DNA of 64,000 nt. Source: Ornithodoros turicata (Eukaryota > Arthropoda > Arachnida > Ixodida > Argasidae). A model generated the notes under the pieces. It made no database searches, was not told where the DNA came from, and saw only the letters and a list, made by a program, of their open reading frames with translations. Within the stretch, counting starts at the first letter, position 1. Each line of letters starts with the position of its first letter. Positions 45,552-55,115 of this stretch are shown here, in pieces. Location: positions 51,497,581 through 51,561,580 of the forward strand of contig NC_088203.1 in NCBI RefSeq assembly GCF_037126465.1, read 5' to 3'. The translations under genes were made by a program, and so were the position numbers.

Positions 45552-45957
45552 ATGTCTAGCAGTCCTGATTGGCCTACTGAACATAGCCTTCACCGGCGCC
45601 AGCCAGATGGTGCGCCGATCGCTCGGCAGTGGCTTCAGATGGTTCTAACCCAATTGGGTGTCTCTATCTCATACGTCCAAACTTACTTCGTGCCACCAGA
45701 TGGGGTGACTCAGGTGCATCAACTCCGTGCGGTTCCGCTTTGAGGCGTCACACGAGCGAGAGAACTTCGTCGAGATGTGCTGCCACATATTGCGCTCCCG
45801 TTTCACCGCAAACAAGTTGCGGGACATCATACGCGAAATCTTGGATGAGTACCTGTCGGCTTACAGGGAGCAATCACTGCGCGAGCTACAGGAGCTATAT
45901 CAGGAAGAAATAAGAGTCCTGGAGACGATCATCAATCGCGCTAGGAGCTATGGATGA
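45552..45957 (+). pseudogene. Polinton ORF of unknown function, frameshifted
   Basis: The first half opens at the ATG of 45,552 (MSSSPDWPTEH) and reads to about 45,710; the second half is in another frame and gives a helical, acidic/basic segment (NKLRDIIREILDEYLSAYRE ... ELYQEEIRVLETIINRA) likely to form a coiled coil. A frameshift near 45,710 joins them. It is the first gene after the left terminal repeat and its stop overlaps the start of the ATPase gene (ATGGATGA). I do not recognise the family. Confidence 0.55.
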
Positions 45958-46635
45958 AAATAAAGATGCATCACACCTCGCTACACAGTCTGCTCAAGTT
46001 ATTCCACGATGCGCATGCAGTTCCAGCACCCCGCTCGAATTCTCATCTCCGGCGCGTCCATGTGCGGGAAGACGGTGGTCACGCAGAATATAATGAGGCA
46101 CCCCTTATTAGGAGTTATTTCGCATTCCACCGCAGAAGATACTCTACGTACGAAAGTATGCAGCCAGATGGGAAAAGGATTTCGACGGCGTGGAGTTTAT
46201 GGACAGGATACCCGCAGATTGGGATGAGCGATATCCCACTCTCACAGTTATTGACGATCAAATCACGGAAAAGGGGGGGTTCTATCGGAGGTAGAGTCGC
46301 TGTTTGTGCATGGTAGCCACCATAAGAATGCGTCCGTGATCCTGATCACACAAGCCTTGTTCTATCACAACGCCTCTTTTCGAACGATGTCGCTGAACGC
46401 CAGTTATATCATATTGTTCCGGAACGCTCGGCCCGTACAACACATTGAAACCTTCGGACGTCATGTACTCGGGAAACAGGGGCTCTCCTATTTTCTCGAC
46501 GTATATAACCAGGCGACGGAGAAGGCGCACGGTTATTTAGTTGTAGATCTTCACTCGCAAACACCTCCTTTCCGTAGCCTGCGAACGGGTATTTTACCGC
46601 ACGATCGGCAGTTCCTGTTTACGCCCGCGAAATGA
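45950..46635 (+). pseudogene. Polinton FtsK/HerA-type packaging ATPase
   Basis: This ATPase would pump the element DNA into the capsid. The ATG at 45,950 starts an N-terminal piece; after a frameshift near 46,000 comes ILISGASMCGKTVV (Walker A near 46,043). Another frameshift leads to YPTLTVIDDQIT (Walker B near 46,230) and after a third the C-terminal half is open (SVILITQALFYHNASFRTMS; IILFRNARPVQHI), which carries the sensor-like block with RNAR typical of Polinton and adenovirus-like-element ATPases. Walker motifs survive but three frameshifts make it inactive. Confidence 0.88.
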
Positions 46636-47005
46636 CGGCCGATCTTAGAAGACATCTCACGCTCCTCAAAGTTTTGGCCATCAGCAAACCAACGCACCGC
46701 ACAGAGCTACTTAAAGAGCTCAGCTGCGACGACATTCGAATCCTTTCGGAAATCTGTCTGAACATTCTACGTGGAAATATCCCACTTTCGATGGAACTTC
46801 ATCAAAACTTGAAGAAACACAAAAAAATCCTCCACTCCTCGCTTACAAGTCACTTCATAAGTGCCCCCGCCAGTTGAAGAAATATATTAGGCAACAACTA
46901 GGTGGTCTCATTCCCATACTTCCACTGCTCCTCTCAGGGCTATCAAGTCTCGTGGCAGGAGTCGCCGGGCGAGCGATATCCAAAGCCATCGGTCATGGCT
47001 TATAG
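46632..47005 (+). pseudogene. Small pX-like protein with hydrophobic tail, frameshifted
   Basis: Starts with ATGA overlap on the ATPase stop. The N-terminal part is helical (LLKELSCDDIRILSEICLNI; MELHQNLKKHKKIL). After a frameshift near 46,835 the continuing frame has a basic stretch (QLKKYIRQQL) and a glycine/leucine-rich hydrophobic segment (LIPILPLLLSGLSSLVAGVA) before the stop at 47,003. Basic peptide plus membrane-active-like tail recalls adenovirus core or lytic peptides and a commonly conserved small Polinton ORF. The function is inferred, not shown. Confidence 0.65.
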
Positions 47006-47444
47006 AATAGAAATAGGTGAAGTTCTAAAATCTAACGATTCAGACGACGTAAAGGTGGGCAAAATATTGGAAGCCCTCTATTACTTGCTGAAGCGCGCTC
47101 ACTATCATCCTCCTCCCCCTCCTCCTCCTCTGGAACCAGTCCATTCGGCTCCCGTACCGGAACCCAATCAATTCGATTTTAATCTTCTAGCCTCCGGCTT
47201 TGATAAAGGACGCGCAAAATCTGTGCTAAAAGAATTGAAGAAAGTTTTCATCTGGCAGGCAGATAATGTACTAGTATATAGAGGGAGGCGAATCAATCGC
47301 TCAAACATTGTGGCTCTCGTGAGCTACTTAGCATGTCGTAGAACGCTCATCAAGACACCCAGTTGGTACAAAAAAGTACCGAAAATTATAAGCACTCTGA
47401 AAATGCACCGCATTGCTCGCTGGAGCAAATATGGGACCCTGTAG
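46995..47444 (+). CDS. Conserved-looking Polinton protein, 149 residues, function unknown
   Basis: The longer upstream frame (from 46,902) is the shadow of the preceding gene; the likely start is the ATG at 46,995 (MAYRIEIGEVL), which overlaps the preceding stop by 11 bases. An N-terminal helical part is followed by an eight-proline run with acidic flank (residues about 38-60), then a compact C-terminal domain (LLASGFDKGRAKSVLKEL; VYRGRRINRSNIVALVSYL). A related domain is found in other Polintons as far as I recall, possibly a virion protein. The frame is intact, unlike most neighbours. Confidence 0.6.
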   Translation: MAYRIEIGEVLKSNDSDDVKVGKILEALYYLLKRAHYHPPPPPPPLEPVHSAPVPEPNQFDFNLLASGFDKGRAKSVLKELKKVFIWQADNVLVYRGRRINRSNIVALVSYLACRRTLIKTPSWYKKVPKIISTLKMHRIARWSKYGTL

Positions 47445-47495
47445 AAAGATCAAGGAGACAGGGTTAGGTGGAGTCGATCGGTAACGACGTTGTCA

Positions 47496-48452
47496 CAAGC
47501 TCACGCGTGCAGAAGCTATCGAACAGCTGAAAAAAGAAGATGCTTACACCCTTCACAAGCCAGTGAAGAAAAAATTTAAGCGGCGCTCCATCATCGCAAC
47601 TCACATGAGGGATTTATATCAGGCTGACCTTCTGGATATGCGTAAATATCAGAAATTTAACAAGGGCTTCAGGTACATCTTAACGGTCATAGATAGGCTA
47701 TCGAGGTACCTGTACATGGTCCCCATTCGCACAAAGCGCCCGCAAGACGTAAAGAAAGCTTTCCAACGAGTTTTCCGTTAATTCCGAAGAATCTCCTCAC
47801 AGATCGCGGAAGCGAATTTTGGGGTTCCCCCGTTCGTCAGCATTTTCAGTCGCTACTAAATCACTATAGCACGCAAAGCTGAATGAAAGCGGCCTCCTGT
47901 GAACGCGTGCACAGAACAATTAGAGAAAGAATAGCCAGGCATTTCACTAGTACGGGGAAGTTTAATTATATCAACGCACTGCCGAAGATAGTGGCCGACT
48001 ATAACGCTCGGTACACTCTATCACGGGCGAAAAGCTAAAAAAACGTGAACGCTGGAAATGAAGTAGCTCTGTTCAGCAGATTGAATCGTAAGACGACCCC
48101 ACGCGAGAGCAAGTATAAAGCAGGGGACCAGATGAGGCTCGTGTTAGATCGCGGCGTGTTCGCCAAAGGCTACGATCAAAGGTGGACGGCCGAAGTGTTC
48201 GAGGTGTCGCGAACGAGAAAGACCGATCCACCCGTAGTGTACGTGAAAGATTCGACTGGAAAAGAAATACTGGGATCATTCTACGAGCAGGAGCTGCAGC
48301 CCGTCCACCATCTTTCCTCATACGATAAGCGACTCATATCCGCGGTGATTAGAAAGAAGAAAATTAACGGGGTATTGCACTACTTGGTTCGTTGGTTCGG
48401 ATACGTCAAAGATCACGATTCTTGGGTGCCCGCCAGCGACGTCAGAAAATAA
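47496..48452 (+). pseudogene. Polinton retroviral-type integrase with chromodomain
   Basis: The enzyme inserts element DNA with a 6-bp stagger. The first catalytic Asp is in DLYQADLLDM (near 47,625), the second in LLTDRGSEFWGS (near 47,800), and the Glu in SCERVHRTIRERIARH (near 47,905). A frameshift near 47,780 separates the first two; TGA near 47,881 and TAA near 48,038 interrupt the rest. The C-terminal part is open: a beta-rich region (YKAGDQMRLVLDRG) and a chromodomain at about 48,330-48,450 (GVLHYLVRWFGYVKDHDSWV), which may guide insertion to modified histones. All catalytic residues remain but the gene is broken. Confidence 0.92.
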
Positions 48453-49674
48453 ATTTTACGTGTATCTGCTCTCGAACGCCAGCATGAACCTCCACCCGTC
48501 CAACACGCTGAATGACTTTACCATCGCGTTAGATAAGCCACTACACCTGGATGATTCGTACGTCGTCAGTCTAGAGGGATTTTCCATTCCCAACAGCTTC
48601 GTGAACGTGAACCAAGCGCCGGATAACCTGATAACGCTATCAACGGAGAAGTGGCAAACAAAACAGCTCACGTTCGAAGACACGGGCACGCTATTGAATA
48701 AAATATTCCCCGAATATGGGATAGAGTGGACTTACGAGGAAGATCACTACGTGTTTAAGCTACCGTCGCGCGTGCGCTCGGTGAAATTAATCGACAGACC
48801 GCTGCATCTCGCCTTTGGAATCGTCGAAATCGATGGAGATCACCCGGAGGGCGGTAGAGTACGCGCCGTCCCAAACGTGTTACAGCTCGCGGAGGAAAGA
48901 GCTGTTATGATGCGAGTTCGCCAGGTGACAGTGATCAATAATGATATAATTTTGGAACCACGATCGCTAATTACCGACACATTCAACGAATTATTAAGAG
49001 CGACGAACAATACAGAATCAAGGGTGGAATACAAAGACAACACTTACTCGCTCTCTCTCCCGGCGAATTTCAACATGTCGACCGAGTTCCTGGGACTCAT
49101 TCAGGTGAAGCACATTCACGTTGAAGGATCCCGAAAGCGCGTCACATGTAATCCCATAGTGAAGACGTACCGCATGCACATAAACACTCGAGAGACGGAA
49201 AGTCGGCGCATTTCACTTCCACCAAATTACTACGAAACACCCGAAGCTCTCGTGAGCGTCATCCATGAGCGTCTGCAGCCGGAGGCTTCCGTCGCTCGGT
49301 CTGTCGCTTACATTATCCGATTACTTTGCGTGCCTACTGGGTTTCGGCACGAAAACCGTATTTACCGAAAACGATTCGGCGTCGACGAAGTGACCATAGA
49401 TCTGCCCATTAACTGTATTATGATATACACGGATCTCGTCACGCCCTCCGTAGTGGGAAACCGGGGGCATCCGATGCTGAAATTAATTCCATTCGTATAT
49501 GATAGAACGAAAGAACAACTCAGTTTCAGCTTTCTTCCCGTTCAGTATTTTAAGTTAGTGCTGCGCGAAATTTCCTCAATCACCGTCTCTATACGCTACG
49601 ACACGGGTCGCAAGCTACCGCTACAAAATCGCGGTAGATCGACGCTGACGCTACACTTTAAGCATGTACACTAA
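48451..49674 (+). CDS. Probable Polinton minor capsid (penton-like) protein
   Basis: Open for 404 codons from a GTG at 48,460; upstream codons are open to about 48,440 and no ATG stands at the expected site, so the original ATG next to the integrase stop may be lost. The N-terminal pattern (YLLSNASMNLHPSNTLNDF, then LDKPLHLDDSYVVSLEGFSIP) resembles that of Polinton/adintovirus minor capsid proteins with a jelly-roll fold, which form the fivefold vertex. The C-terminal part is rich in short beta-strand-like segments. The frame is the longest intact one of the Polinton. Assignment rests on motif memory. Confidence 0.65.
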   Translation, partial: KFYVYLLSNASMNLHPSNTLNDFTIALDKPLHLDDSYVVSLEGFSIPNSFVNVNQAPDNLITLSTEKWQTKQLTFEDTGTLLNKIFPEYGIEWTYEEDHYVFKLPSRVRSVKLIDRPLHLAFGIVEIDGDHPEGGRVRAVPNVLQLAEERAVMMRVRQVTVINNDIILEPRSLITDTFNELLRATNNTESRVEYKDNTYSLSLPANFNMSTEFLGLIQVKHIHVEGSRKRVTCNPIVKTYRMHINTRETESRRISLPPNYYETPEALVSVIHERLQPEASVARSVAYIIRLLCVPTGFRHENRIYRKRFGVDEVTIDLPINCIMIYTDLVTPSVVGNRGHPMLKLIPFVYDRTKEQLSFSFLPVQYFKLVLREISSITVSIRYDTGRKLPLQNRGRSTLTLHFKHVH

Positions 49675-50005
49675 AGCGGTACCAATCTACGGATATGGTG
49701 TTCCGACGGTATACACGTCCCACCTGTACCAGAGGGGAGGCAATTTCTTTTCTCAGCTCGGGCGTTTCGCTATTCCACTCTTTAAACGCGCATCGCCCTA
49801 CTTAAAACAGACGGCTGTTGCGGCCGCTAAGCGCGTAGCCAAAAATCTGTCGGAGGGAGACTCTTTCCGAAGTGCGCTTAAAAGATCGGCGAGAGATGCG
49901 GGCCACGAAATTCTCCGCGACCTCGGAGGAGCCGGGCGAAGAAAGAGGAGAAAACAGGACGTCTTCGACAGCATAAATCACGCTGGTTGCGCGGCCACAA
50001 TTTAG
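49664..50005 (+). CDS. Small basic Polinton virion protein (pVI/pX-like)
   Basis: A 113-residue intact frame whose ATG overlaps the preceding stop (ATGTACACTAAA). It has a glycine-rich start (YQRGGNFFSQLGRFAIPLF), a predicted amphipathic helix (SPYLKQTAVAAAKRVAKNL) and a strongly basic tail (GGAGRRKRRKQD). Such small proteins between penton and major capsid genes in Polintons resemble adenovirus pVI/pX, which contact DNA or disrupt membranes. The position directly before the capsid gene supports this. Confidence 0.65.
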   Translation: MYTKAVPIYGYGVPTVYTSHLYQRGGNFFSQLGRFAIPLFKRASPYLKQTAVAAAKRVAKNLSEGDSFRSALKRSARDAGHEILRDLGGAGRRKRRKQDVFDSINHAGCAATI

Positions 50006-50012
50006 TTGCGAG

Positions 50013-51293
50013 ATGGACATGATTAACATCGTACATCCTGACACTCCTCTGTTGGATAAGTCGGAAACACAGTTATTTTCCGTGCCGGGAACGCAGTGGC
50101 ATATACTGAAGAGGGAATATGAGGTATTCTACCCGGTCGCTGACATATCCTCCGTCATAGAGTTCCAGCTTTCGAATTTGGGGCACCACTATCTCGATTT
50201 GAACTCCGCGTACATCGTGACGAAAGTCCGCATCGTACGTGACGATGGTTCGCTACCGGAAACACACGCTGGCGATCGGACGACCTACGACGAGGTCTAC
50301 CCCGTCAACGCGTTCGCCAGCTCGCTTTTCAAGAACGTAGACGTCTTCTTGAATCAGACCATGATTACGAATAATGATTTGTATAGCTATAGAAGCTACC
50401 TGGATATTTTGCTTCACGCCAGCACCACGGAGCAAAATACCGTGCATAAAGGAGGCCTGTACACGCAAGAAGAAGCGCGTCAATCGGAAAACAACATTCG
50501 TGCTCGTGGACCGACCGAATGATACAGCCTCACACGAGGCGGCAAGACCATCGACCTGGTTTCCAAGATCAATTCGGACATTTTCCTGCAGCCTAAGCTA
50601 CTCTTATCGGGAGTGGAAATTAGGCTTGTTTTTTATCAAGGCTCCGACGAATTCCGCATTATGAAGACCGATCAGCAGCAGCACACGCATAAAGTGGAAA
50701 TCATGAGTGCCACATTGTACATAAAGAAAATCACCGTGTGTCCCAGCCTATTGCTCGTGCACGAAACGGAATTGCAGCAGCGCAAGCCTCTCTACACACT
50801 GGTCGGAAGTGAATCGCTTATTCGTTTGCTACCAGTTGGCAACCTGGATGCATGCCTGGAAGATTTATTTCCAGAGAAGGTGGTCGCATTCGTGCCCACC
50901 CTAGCCAACCAGGGAGCATTCAATCGGGACCCGTACCGATTTGTGAACTGCGACATTGAGTCGGCGACGCTCACCGTGAACGGGACGCAGCGAATAGACA
51001 CGTTCGACTTCAACAATAACCTGAACCACCGAAGCTACTTCAACATCTTGAAGCAGCTGTGTGAGAAGCACGTCTCCTACGAATACGGCCACTACGTTGG
51101 AAACAAGTTGCTACTGTACAACGACCTGGATCCAGATCAATCCTCCGTCCACATGTCACCGATCAGGCGTGGCAACGTTCGTCTGCAACTCAAGTTCTGA
51201 CGTGCCTTGGCCGAACCCATGACCGTATTGATACTGTCCGAGAGTGTGCGAATTATGTCCATCGATAAGGACAGGAACGTCACACTGGATTAG
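50013..51293 (+). pseudogene. Polinton major capsid protein (double jelly-roll), two in-frame TGA
   Basis: One reading frame of 426 codons from the ATG at 50,013 to the TAG at 51,291, interrupted by TGA at 50,520-50,522 and 51,198-51,200 with no change of frame. It contains the start HPDTPLLDKSETQLFSVPGT, SVIEFQLSNLGHHYLDLNSA, NAFASSLFKNVDVFLNQ and LTVNGTQRIDTF. It ends with a segment (MTVLILSES... DKDRNVTLD) typical of the end of Polinton hexon-like proteins, showing that the second TGA is not the true end. The protein would build the icosahedral shell. Confidence 0.92.
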
Positions 51294-51295
51294 CG

Positions 51296-51697
51296 ATGTT
51301 CGAGCAAGATATCGAGATACTCCTGAAGTACAATGATTACAGTTCGGCACTCTTCCGTGGTGTATACGCTCGAGACGACCGTCTGCCCGCGCTGGATAGA
51401 CCGGGTATAATCGTGGTGAACACCGATCGGCGACAGCAAGCCGGGGAGCACTGGATTCTGTACGCGAAAATGAAGAATGACCTCATCTACTTTGATTTCT
51501 TCGGATTGCCACCCATCAAAGCCGAGTTGAAACGCCTCACCGTCGACGAATATAATGATGTCTGTATTCAAAGCCTGTATTCTCCAATGTTTGGTGTGTA
51601 CTGTTGTATCGTGGCGACATTGTTGGCGAAAGGGAAATCACTGAAGAGCATTGTATCCCCGTTTTCCGATAATCTCGCCGCTAATGACCTAAAATGA
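51296..51697 (+). CDS. Adenovirus-type cysteine protease, catalytic Cys replaced
   Basis: An intact 133-residue frame that starts three bases after the capsid stop. The C5/Ulp-type fold order is visible: His in GEHWILYAK (near residue 52), Asp in LIYFDFFGLPP (residue about 67), then IQSLYSPMFGVYCCIVATLL (residues about 92-111). In the family the nucleophile precedes Gly in a CGxxC pattern; here the residue is Phe (MFGVYCC), with TTT in place of an expected TGT. The protease would mature capsid proteins, but this copy should be inactive unless a neighbouring Cys substitutes. An AATAAA signal follows at the stop. Confidence 0.85.
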   Translation: MFEQDIEILLKYNDYSSALFRGVYARDDRLPALDRPGIIVVNTDRRQQAGEHWILYAKMKNDLIYFDFFGLPPIKAELKRLTVDEYNDVCIQSLYSPMFGVYCCIVATLLAKGKSLKSIVSPFSDNLAANDLK

Positions 51698-51931
51698 ATA
51701 AAGATGCTAGAAAAGTTGTTTGTCGCTTAAAAAAGTGTGGTGTCCTTTATTCTCTATAACACCCCACAAACTATACTTGCTTAGTCAATGAATACGCGCT
51801 TTAACTCCCTATCATATCATTCTATCAATAGAGCTTCCCATCATATCAGCCTATCTTCCTAATCCATCACAACAACGCAACATTTTTTTCTCTTAAAATC
51901 AGAAATACATGTATTTTTATTGTACTGCTGA
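51698..51931. terminator. Convergent polyadenylation region
   Basis: Plus strand: AATAAA just after the protease stop at 51,693-51,698. Minus strand: AATAAAAAT at about 51,912-51,920 downstream of the OB-like gene. The two transcription units converge here. Confidence 0.65.
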
Positions 51932-52303
51932 TTACATATGGGACGCGGACTTTCGCTGGTCTGGTGGTCCCTTCTTCTTCGCGTGAGTAAAGATGATGTC
52001 GGGCGATGCAACTCTTTTACCATCCCTGAATCTCTCCTCCTTCTCTAGTTTCAGATCTGGTAATTCTCGCATTTCTTGCAAATCTTCATCTGTGAGTCGC
52101 TTAAAACGACTGGGTAGGTACACCTTTACGCGTTTATCGTTGTCCATCAGGAGTTCCACGTACACGGCATCCCCGTACATAGTATCCACTTTGCGTAAGT
52201 CGAACACGTCGAGCTTTTCGTTCTTCGGAACAATGCTCATTTTCTGAATGTCCCCATCACCGGGTTTCTTTAGTTTATCCAGCTTCTCGAAAATAGATGA
52301 CAT
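51932..52303 (-). CDS. Small OB-fold-like Polinton protein (possible ssDNA-binding)
   Basis: An intact 123-residue frame on the minus strand (MSSIFEKLDKLKKPGDGDI). The middle shows a beta-strand alternation typical of a short OB-fold (KLDVFDLRKVDTMYGDAVYV; KRVKVYLPSRFKRLTDEDL), and the tail is basic (FTHAKKKGPP). Similar small proteins recur in arthropod Polintons as far as I recall. It lies opposite PolB across a shared upstream region, which suggests a replication-linked role. Single-stranded DNA binding is an inference from strand pattern. Confidence 0.55.
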   Translation of the reverse strand: MSSIFEKLDKLKKPGDGDIQKMSIVPKNEKLDVFDLRKVDTMYGDAVYVELLMDNDKRVKVYLPSRFKRLTDEDLQEMRELPDLKLEKEERFRDGKRVASPDIIFTHAKKKGPPDQRKSASHM

Positions 52304-53655
52304 ATCTCGCTTACTTCTCAGTGCAAGTTTCTACGCACGCCAAATGAACTGAAAATGAGGACAACTATTACCTAACTTTCATCATCTTGAAGACAATAGT
52401 GAAACATACCTTTCTCGTTGTGCGCTTCACCGGGAGTCGACCGACGGAAGTAGCTTCACAGACCTCAAATCAGTTGTATATATCGCAACTTTTATATAAA
52501 GCACCCCTAGAGGAGCGCAAGGGTGGTGCGGTTTGTTTACACAATCACGCAGGAACAGCCCGTGATGCGCGCCCATTAGCTGCGAAGGACATTTGGAACT
52601 TCTTGGAAACTCCATAAGCGAACCCTTTGTTTTTGGTTACAGAAAGCTTGTTTCGGCAATGAGCAGGTGGTGACGTGGGTTCATAGGGATATTTTTTTCT
52701 TCGCATAGCGTTGTGTGATCACTGCTTACTTTTGGTTTTAATACGCGCGGCCTCGAAAAACATGAGGTACGAGGTGACCCAATTTCTCGGACAAAGCAAA
52801 ATCTGTTTATATCACATTGAAACATACGCAACATTTTTCGCTAGGGCCCGCCACGACGGGTGGAAGTACGTTTATGATATTAAACAGATGGCACCATCAT
52901 CTTGGGGCGTGTCTCAAGGTGACCCAATTTCTCGGAGCAACCCTATTTACATCACCTTGAAACATACACAACATTTTCTTCGCTGAGAATAAAACAAAGC
53001 TCACCATAGAGTTCTATAGTATAAACTCATTTCGGCCACGATGGGTGGAAGTGCATTTTGATATAAAACAGGTGGCCCCAACGTGTTGGAACATGCAAGC
53101 GACTCATCCTCAAGGTGACCGAACTTTGCGGAGAAAGCGAAATTTGTTTACACCACCTTGAAACATACGCAACATTTTCTTCGATGGTGATAAAACAAAG
53201 CTCACCACAGAGTTCTCATTTTGACCATGACGGGTGGGTGCGAACAGATGGCCCCATCATGGCCTCATCCTCAAGGTGACACATGATTTACGACCGTGCG
53301 GAAACACGTGAGCCACAACGTGTTGGCGCATGCAGCGTGGCTGCTGGTTTATAAGCCGCGCGATCGCCTCAAGGGGAAGAGTCTGCTTTCATTTGCTTCA
53401 CAAGTAAGTTATCCCCTTTACTTGTTGGACATTTCTTACGGATCCGTTTATTTTCAATGCCTCAGTGTGTATTCTGCTTTTTTGACCCTCACGATATCGA
53501 GGATGAATCGGAAGACGATTCTCGGGACGGCACACCTCCTACACTATCGGGAAGGGAGTGGGTTCGTGTCCACCAACGTCCAAAACGTTCAAATATGTAT
53601 TTCCGCTGTGAAAACTAAAAAATAAAAAAATCGGATGCACTGGGGCACTTCCCGA
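52304..53655. promoter_or_regulatory. Divergent upstream region of the OB-like and PolB genes
   Basis: No gene is supported. TATA-like stretches occur near 52,475 and 52,490 (GTATATATCG, TTTTATATAAAG). From 52,773 on the sequence is a degenerate tandem repeat described separately. The ORFs at 52,387-52,617 and 53,296-53,625 have no domain. Confidence 0.5.
52773..53280. repeat. Degenerate tandem repeat upstream of PolB
   Basis: Units start at GGTGACCC/GGTGACCG near 52,773, 52,918, 53,114 and 53,275 (spacing about 145, 196 and 161 bp). Each complete unit contains ACC or ATTGAAACATACrCAACATTTT, a CACGAyGGGTGG block and CAGATGGCmCCATCAT. Possibly regulatory or origin-related. Confidence 0.8.
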
Positions 53656-53659
53656 TCAT

Positions 53660-55115
53660 TTGGCTAAACGCAGGAATGTGCTAACGAATATTCATTTACC
53701 GGCACGTAAGGAGGGTGAGTGCTTCAAATACAATACGCTTGCCCATCAGCACCAGCAGGAAAGGAATTCGTGGAAAAAATGTGAAAACTACGCAGCGGAG
53801 TACTGGTGGCCTATCCACGTCCCCGTTTCCTACTCTGATCTGGACGAATTCAAAGACAAAAACAACATATCCGTGTACGTATACGGGTACGTCGATCAGG
53901 GAGTGCACGTGTCGCGATCCCCAAAAGTCGAGTATGAAAAGAAAATTCACTTATTGGCTATAGGCGAGCATTTTTTCGGAATCAAGTCCCTCGAACGCTT
54001 GTTGACAACCAGAAGTAACCATTTCGTATGCGAACGTTGCACGCGCTCTTTCGTGAAGGAAGAGAGCATGGCGAAACATCGTCGCCTGTGCGCGGACGTA
54101 AACGAAATCATATTGGAATTTTGAGAAACGGGAAAAAACTTTGAATTTACTAAGATAGAGTACAAGCAGCCATAAAACTACGTCGTCGCGTTGGACACGG
54201 AGAGCGTACTCGCGCCCAGTGGTGTTGGCATGCAACGTCACGTCACCTCTAGCTTCTGCGCCGTGCTCGTGCGCACCCACGACTCGAAGGTGATGCGCAT
54301 CAGGACGCACCACGGTCAAGATTCCGCGAGGCAGTGTGTCACAGCTTTGATGGAAATACGGAACAAGATGATCGCCCTGAACGCATGCCCCGACGAAATG
54401 GTGCTGAATGATGAGCAACGAGCGCGGCACAGAGCTGCCACCCACTGCGCGTACTGTAGGCGGGAGTTCGCGCAAGATCTACCACGTGTCCGGCACCATG
54501 ACCATTCCAAGCGTTGTACTGCCGGCGAGACAAATTACATCGCGACGCTGTGCAACCCCTGTAACGTGGCGTGCACGACGAGAGGAAATCTACCCGTCAT
54601 GGTGCACAAACTTGCCTACGATTTCGCCGGACTGCTGCGGGAATCTCACCTTCTCGGGTGGAACCGAGCTCCCTTCATCGTGGCCAGTTCCATGAAAAAA
54701 ATCCGATCGTTCGAAACTAGCACCTTCCTATTCAGAGATACCATGCAGTACCTAAATTCGTCGCTGGGAGTGCTTGTGGAAACCGTCAAATCCATGGGGG
54801 GCGCAGAGGCGTTCCAATGCCTGAAGCAGGTATCTGGAGATGACTACGAAATTTTGCTTCGTAAACGTGTATTCCCGTACAGCCGCGTTAGCTCGTTCGC
54901 GGTATACAACGAATTGGATCTGCCGCCAAAATCCGCCTTCCGAAACTATCTGACGGGTGAGGACATAAGCGACGAAGACTATCAGTACGCGCTGCACGTA
55001 TTTGAACGTTTTGGATGCTTGAATCTGAGGGATTATAATGCATTGTACCTGAAAACGGATGCCCTGTGACATGCTGACGTAAAGCAGCACTTCCGGCGCC
55101 TGTGCTACGACGCGG
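53660..55115 (+). pseudogene. Polinton protein-primed DNA polymerase B, truncated before the palm
   Basis: A single frame with in-frame TGA (54,122), TAA (54,172) and TGA (55,067). Order: N-terminal region; C2H2 zinc finger (FVCERCTRSFVKEESMAKHR near 54,030); exonuclease motif I VALDTESV (near 54,190) with the DxE pair; an HNH-like insertion (HCAYCRREF; VRHHDHS; LCNPCNVAC, 54,447-54,565); and a remnant of the later exonuclease region (FLFRDTMQYLNSSL). Coding similarity runs to HFRRLCYDA near 55,110 and then joins inverted-repeat sequence, so the polymerase palm and thumb are gone. The full enzyme would replicate the element from protein-primed ends. Confidence 0.9.

Noticed and set aside
46902..46994. 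N-terminal extension of the 149-residue Polinton protein
   Set aside because: This part is the out-of-frame shadow of the pX-like tail; the ATG at 46,995 overlaps the upstream stop as in neighbouring genes.
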